From Annona cherimola (lineage: Eukaryota > Streptophyta > Magnoliopsida > Magnoliales > Annonaceae): 64,000 bases of DNA. Below the pieces are notes generated by a model, which was given only the letters and a program-made list of their open reading frames with translations, was not told the origin of the DNA and did not search any database. Location of the stretch: the NCBI GenBank assembly GCA_030490835.1, contig CM059977.1, forward strand, positions 36,291,676 through 36,355,675, written 5' to 3'. Positions 49,247-60,500 of this stretch are shown in pieces (the stretch's first letter is position 1; every line of letters starts with the position of its first letter). A program made the position numbers and the translations under genes.

Positions 49247-50400
49247 CGGATCTAACGGCATCTAACAGCATCTAACGGCATCTAACAGCATCTAACAGCA
49301 TCTAACAGCATCTAATTTTTAAAATTAATAAGTTAATCCTAATTTAACACCTGTAATATAATCCTAAGTCCCTTATAATGTCATTTAGACCATAAATTCA
49401 GAATTTGAAACTCATATTATATGATTTAATAAAATCATCATAATCTAACAGCGTCTAACAGCATCTAACAGCGTCTAACAGCGTCTAACAGCGTCTAACA
49501 GCATCTAACAGCATCTAATTTTTGAAATTAATAAGTTAATCATAATTTAACACCTGTAATATGATCCTAGGCCCCTTATAAGGTCATTTAGACCTTAATT
49601 TCTGAATTTGAAACCCAGTTAATATGATTTAAAGAAATCCAACTTAATCTAACAGCGTCTAACGGCATCTAACGGCATCTAACAGCATCTAACGGAATCT
49701 AACGGCATCTAACAGCATCTAATTTTTGAAATTAATAAGTTAATCCTAATTAAACACCTGTAATATGATCCTAGGCCCCTTATAAGGTCATTTAGATCTT
49801 AATTACGGAATTTGAAACCCAGTTAATATGATTTAAAGAAATCCAACTTAATCTAACAGCGTCTAACGGCATCTAACGGCATCTAACGGCATCTAATAGC
49901 ATCTAACGGAATCTAACAGCATCTAACGACATCTAACAGCATCTAACAGCATCTAACGGCATCTAACGGAATCTAACAGCATCTAACAGCATCTAACAGC
50001 ATCTAATTTTTGAAATTAATAAGTTAATCCTAATTTAACACCTGTAATATGATCGTAGGCCCCTTATAAGGTCATTTAGACCTTAATTTCTGAATTTGAA
50101 ACCCAGTTAATATGATTTAAAGAAATCCAACTTAATCTAACAGCGTCTAACGGCATCTAACGGCATCTAACGGCATCTAACAGCATCTAACAGCATCTAA
50201 CGGAATCTAACCGCATCCAACCGCATCTAACCGCATCTAACAGCATCTAACCGCATCTAACATCATCTAACAGCATCTAACAACATCTAATTTTTGAAAT
50301 TAATAAGTTAATCGTAATTTAACACCTCTAATATAATCTTAAGGCCCTTATAAGATCATATATGTCTTCAAAACCAAATTTGGAACCCAAATAAATATAT
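49247..50400. repeat. Composite array: decamer runs alternating with a conserved spacer
   Basis: Five runs of a 10-bp unit CATCTAACRG (about 49250-49313, 49441-49517, 49648-49721, 49854-50006, 50135-50288) alternate with a conserved spacer of about 130 bp that starts AATTTTTGAAATTAATAAG. The spacers contain AACACCTGTAATATGATCC, CCCCTTATAAGGTCATTTAG and ATTTGAAACCCAGTTAATATG. The first three runs have about 7-8 units and the last two about 15. Spacers 2 to 4 are nearly identical; the first and the last are more diverged. No coding capacity is seen. Confidence 0.9.
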
Positions 50401-50489
50401 TAAATTATAATTAAAAATATTAACTCCACTTGATTTAATGAAATAAAAATTTATATAAAGAAATAAAATAGTAATAAATATTATATATA

Positions 50490-52550
50490 TTTTGGATGCC
50501 CGCGGGACACATGATTATTTTTGTAAAAAAAAATATTCATTTGTTAAGGCCCGTAGGACATTTATATATTTTAAAAAAATAATACATTTATTTTTGGAGG
50601 CCCGTGGGACACATTTATATTTTTATAAAATATTATATTGAATTTTGGACGCCCGCGGGACACGTATATATTTTTATAAAAATAAAATATTTATTTTTTG
50701 AGGCCCGTGGGACATTTATATATTTTATAAAAATATTACATTCATTTTTGGAGGCCCGCGGTACACATTTAAAATTTTTAGCTAACACTATATTCATTTT
50801 TGGACGCCCACGGGACACGTATACATTTTAATAAAAATAAAATATTCATTTTTTTAGACCCGTGGGACATTTATAAATTTTATAAAAACAATACATTCAT
50901 TTTTTGAAGACCATGGAACACATTTAAATTTTTATAAAACATTATATTCATTTTTTGAAGCCCACGGGACACGTATATATTTTTATAAAAACAAAATACT
51001 CATTTTTTGAGGCCCGTGGGACATTTATACATTTTAAAAAAATAATATATTCATTTTTGGACGCCCGCGGGACACGTAGATATTTTTATAAAACATTATA
51101 TTCATTTTTGGACACCCACGGGACACGTATATATTTTTATAAAAACAAAATACTCATTTTTTGAGGCCCGTGGGACATTTATACATTTTAAAAAAATAAT
51201 ATATTCATTTTTGGACGCCCGCGGGACACGTAGATATTTTTATAAAACATTATATTCATTTTTGGACGCCCACGGGACACGTATACATTTTAATAAAAAT
51301 AAAATATTCATTTTTTTAGACCCGTGGGACATTTATAAATTTTATAAAAACAATACATTCATTTTTTATAAAACATTATATTCATTTTTGGACGCCCACG
51401 GGACACGTATATATTTTTATAAAAAAAAAAACTCATTTTTTGAGGCCCGTGGGACATTTATACATTTTAAAAAAATAATATATTCATTTTTGGACGCCCG
51501 CGGGACACGTAGATATTTTTATAAAACATTATACTCATTTTTGGACGCCCACGGGACACGTATATATTTTTATAAAAACAAAATACTCATTTTTTGAGGC
51601 CCGTGGGACATTTATACATTTTAAAAAAATAATATATTCATTTTTGGACGCCCGCGGGACACGTATATATTTTTATAAAAACAAAATACTCATTTTTTGA
51701 GGCTCGTGGGACATTTATACATTTTAAAAAAATAATATATTCATTTTTGGACGCCCGCGGGACACGTAGATATTTTTATAAAACATTATATTCATTTTTG
51801 GACGCCCACGGAACACGTATATATTTTTATAAAAACAAAATACTCATTTTTTGAGGCCCGTGGGACATTTATACATTTTAAAAAAATAATATATTCATTT
51901 TTGGACGCCCGCGGGACACGTAGATATTTTTATAAAACATTATACTCATTTTTGGACGCCCACGGGACACATATATATTTTTATAAAAACAAAATACTCA
52001 TTTTTTGAGGCCCTTGGGACATTTATACATTTTAAAAAAATAATATATTCATTTTTGGACGCCCGCGGGACACGTAGATATTTTTATAAAACATTATACT
52101 CATTTTTGGACGCCCACGAGACACGTATATATTTTTATAAAAACAAAATATTCATTCTTTGAGGCCCGTGGGACATTCATATATTTTATAAAAACAATAC
52201 ATTCATTTTATGAAGCCCGTGGGACACATTTAAATTTTTATAAAACATTATATTCATTTTTCGACGCCCACGGGACACGTATATATTTTAAAAAAACAAA
52301 ATATTCAATTTTTAAGGCCGGTGGGACATTTTTAAATTTTATAAAAACAATATATTCACTTTTTGAAGCCCGCGGGACACGTAGATATTTTTATAAAACA
52401 TTATACTCAATTTTGGACGCCCGAGGGACACGTGTACATTTTTAAAAAAACAAAATATTCATTTTTTGAGGCCCGTGGGACATTTATAAATTTTTAAAAA
52501 ATAATATATTCACTTTTGGACGCTCGCGGGATGCGTATATTTTTTTATAA
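50490..52550. repeat. CCCGCGGG-core satellite array, part 1 (50-53-bp monomers, 154-bp trimer)
   Basis: About 40 monomers each carry a GC core GCCCGYGGGACA or GCCCACGGGACA in an otherwise AT-rich unit (TATATTTTTATAAAA, ATTCATTTTTGG). Around 51060-52130 three monomer types of 51, 53 and 50 bp repeat as a 154-bp trimer: core CCCGCGGG with CACGTAGAT, core CCCACGGG with CACGTATAT, and core CCCGTGGG with CATTTATAC. Copies of the first type start at 51061, 51215, 51494, 51751, 51905 and 52059. Open frames here come from the repeat period and are not genes. Confidence 0.9.
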
Positions 52551-53027
52551 CTATATTAAATTGAAATTTGATAACAAAATTTATTAAATACGTGTAAAAT
52601 AATAGTTTGACAAGCGATTATATAAATTTTAAAGTGATATTCAAGATTATTTGAAACATCATTTTTATTTGGATAAATAATCCTATAATATTATTAAATT
52701 CTAATGCATCAGAATCTAATAACTTTTTATATTTTACACAAGAATATTTTTTTTTTAAAGAAGGATATATAACCCACTTAATTAGTTTAAACTAACATTT
52801 CAAATTGGGCTGGTCAAAATTGGGCTGGTCAAAATTACAAAAGCAGTCGAAATAGGTATCGGAATGCAAAAGTCAAAATTGGGCATGAAGACTCTTTAGA
52901 AGATAATAGGTCAAAAGGTAAACAAAAATTATTTTAACACTCAACCGGAGTTCGAAATGGTGAGGAAATACATACCTGCACCTTTGCATAAAAGGAAGAT
53001 TTGACCAAACTCATCCTCTACAATTAC
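52551..53027. other. Non-repetitive gap inside the satellite
   Basis: About 475 bp without the GC core interrupts the array. It includes a short duplication, AAATTGGGCTGGTC, twice at about 52803-52830. No gene or clear transposon end is seen. Confidence 0.5.
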
Positions 53028-53875
53028 AGACGCCCGCGGGATACATATATATTTTTATAAAAATAAAATATTCATTTTTTGAGGCCCGTGGGACACATGA
53101 TTATTTTTAAAAAAACAAAATATTCATCTTTTGAGGCCCGTGGGACATTTATATATTTAAAAAAATAATATATTCATTTTTGGAGGCCCGCGGGACACAT
53201 ATATTTTTATAAAACAAAATATTTATTTTTGGACGCCCGCGGGACACATATATATATTTTTAAAAATAAATTATTTATTTTTTGAAGCCCGTGGGACACA
53301 TATATTTTTTAAAAAAACAAAACATTCATTTTTGGAGACCCGTGGGACACATATATATTTTTATAAAACAAAATATTCATTTTTGGACGCCCGCGGGACA
53401 CATATATATTTTTTAAAAAATAAATTATTTATTTTTTGAAGCCCGTGGGACACATATATTTTTTAAAAAAACAAAACATTCATTTTTGGAGACCCGTGGG
53501 ACACATATATATTTTTATAAAACAAAATATTCATTTTTGGACGCCCGCGGGACACATATATATATTTTTAAAAATAAATTATTTATTTTTTGAGGCCCGT
53601 GGGACACATATATTTTTTTAAAAAACAAAACATTCATTTTTGGAGACCCGTGGGACACATATATATTTTTATAAAACAAAATATTCATTTTTGGACGCCC
53701 GCGGGACACACATATATTTTTTAGAAAACAAAATATTCATTTTTGGACTCCCGTGGGACACTTATATATTTTAGAAAACAAAATATTCATTTTTGGAGGT
53801 CCGCGGGACACATATATATATTTTAGAAAATAAAATATTTATTTCTGGACACCCGCGGGGCACATTTATATTAAC
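53028..53875. repeat. CCCGCGGG-core satellite array, part 2
   Basis: About 15 more monomers of the same family. Here CCCGCGGG and CCCGTGGG cores mostly alternate and the flank is usually GGGACACATATATAT. One larger unit spanning four cores (about 53245-53420 against 53420-53600) is repeated almost exactly. Confidence 0.9.
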
Positions 53876-54925
53876 TTTTAAAAATAAAATTGTATAAATT
53901 ATATTTATTTAAATTAAATTACTATAATTAACATTTGATAATATAAATATATATGACTTTTTGGTACTGGTTTAATAATTAAGTAATATAATCTATAATA
54001 TAATTTCAACATATAAACATGCATTCAAACATAAAAATAAATAATATAAAATAAAATAATTGCTTTTTTGAAATAAATAATTAATAAATAATTATTATTA
54101 TATTATTATTTTTATTCACATTTAAATAAAAATATCGCACTATTTTAACCGTGTACATAATTATTCATATTCATAATTTAATTAGCTGAATTTTTCTAAT
54201 ATAAACCGTCTATTGTTATAAATATTTTGCAAATCAAAATAGAGTAAGGTAAGCAACTTTCTAAAAAGATCAAAATTTGTATTAAACTCACACACCCGTA
54301 ACACTCCATTAAAAAACATAAAAATTAACTAACTTCCCACCCACGCGCCCTTTCACACACATTATTATATTAATATAATATATTTTAAAAAATAAATTAG
54401 ATCTTCAGTTACAATATATCTTTAAATTTTTATAATCCATGGACTTTTATTCGATTTTAATGATTCTAAATAATATAAACATATACAAAAGAAATATAAA
54501 TGTATAATTAAAAATAATAGTAGCTCAATTTCGTTAAGCTAATTATTTCATCCTTCTAATTTTTAACTTTTTTCATCTTAAGAATATTTTATATGAAAAC
54601 TTTTTGATAATTATATTTTATATAAAATCTTTCAATTGACTATGTTTGTGAATTGAATAATTGACATCTATATAAATCTAAAAAATTCCAACTACATAAA
54701 AGAATTATTTTTACAAGTTTATTTAAAATATATAAATAGAAACTTTATAAAAAAATTTACATTTTTTTTAGTTGTTTTATATCATTTTCACAAAATGTTA
54801 AGAGAAATTACATTGAAATTGAAATTTTGATGCAATAAGTATAATATTTATATTTTTTTACACAACTATTATATTTATATAATTTGGAAATTCTATTAGA
54901 TTATTAAAAATTTTTTGTAAAATTG
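53876..54925. other. Very AT-rich DNA, no gene seen
   Basis: The stretch flanks the satellite and is dominated by A and T with no lasting frame and no clear element ends. Confidence 0.4.
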
Positions 54926-55640
54926 TTTTCAAATGTCTGTCCGTCGCGATCACTGGCCGTCAAATTTCTATCCGTCGCGATAAATAACGCACCGTGCATC
55001 AGCCTCTACAATCCGTCGCGACAAATGAGACACGGTGCATCACCCTCCACGAATCGCAGCCGGCAGCCGCGCCCCTGCCTCATACCCCACCAGCCGTCAG
55101 CCGTTGGATCGCCGATCGGAACAGACGGATGACTCGCCAAGGGCTTGCTAACTGTGATGCCTAACTCGCCGGACAGATCTGTTCTCCAATCGCCTGAATC
55201 TAAAAAAAAAACTAACGCTGCGAGTTTTCTTCTCTTCTGCCGGTCGATGCTGCCATTGCCGCTCGAATCCACCCGCTTCATTGCTGCAAAGGAACGTCGT
55301 CGGCAGCAGCAGCACATCGTCGGCAGCAGCAGTTCGTCAGCAGCGCGTCGTCTCCTAGGCGGAACCCATCATCTCAAATCTCACCGTGTCGTCTCCACCT
55401 TCTCCGTCCCGCCGGCTTCCAAGCAAATCCGGCTAAGCTCCACAGCGAGTCGCAAGGGAAGGGAGAAGCATGGGGTGGAAACGAAGGCAAGAGAGATGCA
55501 TGGAGAAGCAAGGGAGAAGAAGAGCATGGAAACGAAGGTTACACGCATTTTCAACTACCGAAAATGCCCTGTGAAATCAAAGCCGTTGATTCAATCTGGA
55601 CGGTTCAGATGAGGCTTCCCATGAGAAAACGCTAAGAAGC
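54926..55640. other. CpG-rich block with CCGTCGCGA repeats and an unassigned frame
   Basis: Composition changes sharply from very AT-rich to CpG-rich. TCCGTCGCGAT/C occurs at about 54941, 54969 and 55011, and GCACCGTGCATCA and ACGGTGCATCA form a second repeated motif. A 155-codon frame at 55145-55612 is basic and Ser-rich, without a known domain (runs such as RRRQQQHIVGSSSSSAARR). The right edge repeats GCTTCCCATG. It may be a transposon end with GC-rich subterminal repeats, or a decayed promoter and first exon; I cannot decide. Confidence 0.3.
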
Positions 55641-56489
55641 GCTTCCCATGGGTTGGCCCTCTCTGCTTGTAGCTATGCCCACTCCTAAACCCATCCAGAG
55701 AAGCCATCGTTGAAAAAAGTTTCCAATAGAATGAAACATGCATTTTGTCTCAACTCAAGAGTAATTTAGTGATTTATAAAAGTTTACTTGGCCAAAATAG
55801 CTCCGTTTGCAATTTAAATAACGACACTTACATTTTGGGTATATTTGTAATTTATGGAATACTTAATGGGCATATATGAAACTTTTCAAACTTAGCTAAT
55901 GTTTGAAATTAAGGGAAATGTAATGGGTATATTTAGAATTAACTTTAAAATTTTTAATCTAAAGATTTTATTACTTTCTAAATACATTTGATTAAAAACT
56001 TGTCAATCCATAGTCCAATCCAAACTCAATTTATGTTAAATAAAATTAGAGTTTAAATTTTATAAATAAATTTAGGATTACAATTAAAATTAAAATTTTA
56101 TAAACAGAGTTAGAAGTAGAGTAAAAAAAAAAGGACAAAAAAAAAAAGAAGTAGAGTCAAAACGAGTCCAACGTTTGTAGGTCCAAATTGCCGACCCACT
56201 TACATGTCAAGTAGACCAGCTACATGTCCATCTATGAGGGCTTACGTCTCCCTCTATGAGGGTTTGGCAAGCGGCATCGACGCAGATACTGCACATTTTT
56301 TTTTTTTTGAAAAAATTAATGTTTAACCGGCATCGATGCAGATACTACACATTTTTTTAAAAAAAAATTAATGGTTATATAATTACTTTCAAAATTTTTT
56401 GATAAAACATAAGTTCTTAATAAAATAATTTTAGTAACATGATGAAACAAAACAAATGGTTTAAAATTTTTAAAAAGTTTAAAATAAAA

Positions 56490-56892
56490 AAGTAATTTGC
56501 TAATACACCTACTTAGTATGACTATAATTACAAATATAGCTAGATAATTTCAGAAATTATAAATTATCTGACATAGTTTGACTATAATTGCAAATATACC
56601 CACGCCATTACTGTATTATCACAGTGTGAGTATATTTGAAAAGATATACAAACTATGCACGTGTATTTACAATTCTAAAAGTTAAGTGGGTATATTTAGT
56701 TTTTGCAAATATTCCTATGTAGTTTGCAAATATACCCATGTCGTAAAGGTGAACTAACGATATCATAATAATATGAGTATATTTGTAATTTTGGTCAAAC
56801 TATGTAGGGGTAATTTGCAATTTTTGAAATTATGTGTATATATTTGCAATTATAGTTAAATTATGTAGATATATTTATAAATTATTAATTCA
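56490..56892. mobile_element. Long-inverted-repeat MITE (family B, copy 1)
   Basis: The whole element is an imperfect inverted repeat: AATTTGCTAATACACC at the left against its reverse at the right, with TTTGACTATAATTGCAAATATA repeated in both orientations. AAAATAAAA flanks it at 56481-56489 and 56893-56901, consistent with a 9-bp duplication, though low in complexity. A second copy lies at 57950-58360. It sits about 670 bp past the dehydrogenase stop codon. Confidence 0.65.
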
Positions 56893-57304
56893 AAAATAAA
56901 ACATTCAATCCAGTTAGGAATGAATCAACACTCGCAGGCCTCCGTGCAGATAATTTATTGTAGCATGATCCTTTGATTTGAAATATGATTGATTTGATTT
57001 GAAATATGAAATCCATGAATTGTAGCATTATCGATGGAATGATTCGCCCTTAATTAATTTCAACGATTATCCTTGCAATAAACTGTGATTACAGAAAATT
57101 ATGCCTAGATGAAAATTATGACTAATAGCTTTCTGAAAAATGCGGTTGAATATATATTTTAGATTAATTAGTACCGGCTGCAGACCTGGAATACTCTGGC
57201 TTATTGAATGAGGGAGATTTTCTAGTTTTGTAGAAGATCATTTCCATTTTCTATTTCATTATCTCTAGCACGTTTCTCAATCCATATTCTGCAGAAATTA
57301 AACT

Positions 57305-57485
57305 GACTGTTACATTGTCATAAGCTGGACTAACCAACAAACCCATCTTCTGCAATTCGGGAATTTGGTTCTAATTTCCGAACAACATGGAGGGATTGTT
57401 GCAATTACACACACATAGGTTGCAATTACATCGTCATGGACTGGACTTACCAACAAAATCATTTATTTCCGAACAACATGGAGGT
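57305..57485. repeat. Diverged direct repeat in the dehydrogenase 3' region
   Basis: GTCATAAGCTGGACTAACCAACAAA ... TTTCCGAACAACATGGAGG, cut short here, recurs as GTCATGGACTGGACTTACC followed later by TTTCCGAACAACATGGAGG. The second copy lies within the likely 3' UTR. Confidence 0.6.
57462..57467 (-). promoter_or_regulatory. Candidate polyadenylation signal AATAAA of the dehydrogenase gene
   Basis: AATAAA on the minus strand lies about 95 nt past the stop codon at 57562-57564, a plausible distance for plants. Confidence 0.4.
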
Positions 57486-57561
57486 AAAATCATCAAGCAA
57501 AGGAAAATTTTGATGGAGAAAGATGTGGCCATTTCGTGAACTGATCATTGCCCCCTGGGGT

Positions 57562-60500
57562 TTACTCAAGGTTGCTGCCTGCAACATCCAACACAAACCT
57601 ATATCTGACGTCTCCTCTCTCCATTCTTTCCATTGCTGTGTGGATATAATCCATTTTCACAACCTCAATCATGCAACTCAGGCCCTTTTCTGCCCAAAGA
57701 TTCAGCAGCTCCTGTGTTTCTTCTATGCTTCCAACAAAACTGCCGGTGATTGTTCTTCTCCCTTAACAAAACACAACACGCACAATGTGAGGAGATACTA
57801 CTGCTCTTGGGCCCCGATGAGAAGAGTGGATTCCAAAATCTATGAAATCAAATTAAGAACGAAATCAATGTCTGTCGATTTGATTTGATATATACTTTTT
57901 TCATCATTAGTTATACATTCCAGCTGCGTTTTTGAAGTGATAAAATTTTAAGTGATTTGCCAATATACCTACTTAGTTTAACAATAATTGCAAATATACT
58001 TATATAATTTCAAAAATTACAAATAATCTCCACTTAGTTTGACTATAATTATAAATATACTTATGCTATTATGATGTCATTATTGTGTCGAGCATCAATA
58101 CATTTGTAAAAACATGCAAACTATGTGAGTCTATTTGCAATTTCAAAAATTAAGTACATTTAATTTTTGCAAATATACCCGCGGAGTTTGCATATCTTTA
58201 CAGATATATCCGTGTCATGACGGTGCAGTAATGATATCATAATAGTATAGGTATATATGCAATTATAGTCAAACTATATGAGGTTATTATTGATTTTTGA
58301 AACTATATAGGTATATTTATAATTATAGTCAAACTAAGTGAGTATATTTGTAAATTATTCTAAAATTTTGGATAAAAAATTTTTAAAAATGGGAAAAACT
58401 GATATGATATTGTAAGGATAACAATGAGAAATAAAGAGAATAAAGTTAAAATAGATGAATTAAATATATAAGTAGTTATGTAGAAATGATTGAAAAGTAT
58501 GATGGTTATATGAAAAAATTAAAAAATAATTAAAAAAAGGACAGTTGTGAAAAGTAAAAAGTTTTTTTAGGTAAATAAGCACTATCTTAATTACTTTGAG
58601 AATTTGTTATTTACTTTATGAGAGTGTGTTTGTACAAGGACAAAATTTTTAAATAAAACTTTTCACTCTCTATAATTATCTTATTTTTTAATTATTTCTT
58701 TATATTTTTCTATACAAATTACCCTAATTTTGAATCACTTTAATACAATTACCCGTATAACTAATATATCTATTTAGTTTTATTTTTTTCCTTATCATTA
58801 TCCCTATTATATAATATCATTTTCTCTTATATTAAAAATTTTTACGCCCAAAACTTTTTTCAAGGGTCTGTTTGGGAAATGCTAAAACTTATGATGAAAA
58901 CTTTTTAATATAAAATTTTTTGAAATGGGAGAAATGATGTGATATAACTGAGGAAATGATGAGAGTAAAGAGTATAAAATTAAAATAGATAAATTAGATG
59001 TACGGATAATCGTGTAGAAATAATTGAAAAATATACTAGTTATATAGAAAGATATGAATAAATAATTAAAAATAGGATAATTGTGGAAAGTAAAAAAGTT
59101 TTAAATTAAAAAATTTTGGTTGAAAATTTCTTATCCAAAACAAACACACCAAAAGAAGTTTCGCAATTTTCCAAACGCACCCTAAGTATAATTTGTGGTC
59201 AATTTGCATAATAACTTGTAAAAGCAAGAAAAACGGTTTTTAATAGAAAGTTGAAATGAGAATAATTCGAAGATAAATAGTTCGGAGTAAGTTGCGATTG
59301 CATACCCCATGAATTGAGGCTATTTCTTGGGTCAGAATGATTCATCCAAGATGAGAATGCAAAAAAAAAAAAAGAAAGAAAATCAATTTCGTTCGAGTTG
59401 ATTTTGACATATACTTTTTTTGCATTCAATTTACTTTTTTCATCATTAGTTATATATTCAATTAATTCAAAATTTTATTTTAATTTATTTACTTTAGAGT
59501 GTATTTGGTGTGATGCGACATGACTAATGCTTAAGAGTACAAAAAATAAAATTGAAATAGATAAATTAGTTATATGAGTAGTTGTGCAGAAATGATTGAA
59601 GAGTAAAGTAATTGATAATAAAATATAAGAAATGATAACAAGTGAATTAGTTTTGAAAAGTGGAAAGTTTTATATTAAAAAATTTATCAATATAATTTGC
59701 TATCACATTTGTAATTACGCCCTAGAAAATATAAACTGTTTTTAATAAAAGTTAAAAAGATAATAATTAGAAGATAAAAATTCTAGAGTAAGCTATGATT
59801 CATATCGGGAGTAGTTCTCATAGTAATAGTAGGAACAACAAAATAATATTATTTTTAAAAATAAAATGTCTATAAGCTCCTAGATGCAAATTGAAAAAGG
59901 CCTTATGGGCTCAGCCCATTAAATAGGGGGATGACAGAAAGAAAGACCTTGTGTCCGGCCCATGAATGTGATGGCATCTCCGTGTCCAAGATAAGAATGC
60001 ATACCTAAAATCACATTGGTAGCCTGAAATTGTAAAGCTTGTGGTGATGCTCCCACCATCAAAAGCTTTCCATCAAAATTCAACAGTGGAAGGTAAAGAT
60101 CGAGTGGGTGGGCCCCTGGCACCGTGTCCAAAATGTAATCGAGGCTATCGCCGGCTCGGGCAATCTGAGTCGGGTCTGAGCTCACAAGAAAATCATCTGC
60201 TCCTAAGTGGCTCATAGCCTCAAACCTCTTCCTCTCCGACGAGCTAATCACGGTCACATGGTGGCCCATCGCCTTCGCAACCTTCACGGCGATGTGGCCC
60301 ACTCCTCCAAGACCTAATATTCCACCCTTGAGGCCTGACTTTAGCCCACAAAATTGTCTCAGCGGGCTATAGGCAGTCACACCGCCACATAGTAGCGGCG
60401 CGGCTTGCTCCGGTGAGAGGCTCTCGGGAATGGCTACGACAAACCTGCGGATTGAGCCAGGGCATCAAATAAAAATATTAAAAAGATAAGCCTTGAAAGT

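Noticed and set aside
49247..50400. Regular repeat/spacer look resembling a CRISPR array
   Set aside because: Spacers are nearly identical to each other, repeats are 10 bp and the DNA is a plant nuclear genome; it is a composite minisatellite.
50604..51597. Open frames with RGTRIYFYKN-type repeats, also at 53436-53709
   Set aside because: The frames are by-products of the satellite monomers. They appear on both strands and carry no domain.
57523..57888. 121-codon plus-strand frame
   Set aside because: It is the antisense shadow of the last exon of the dehydrogenase gene (57761-57562, minus strand).
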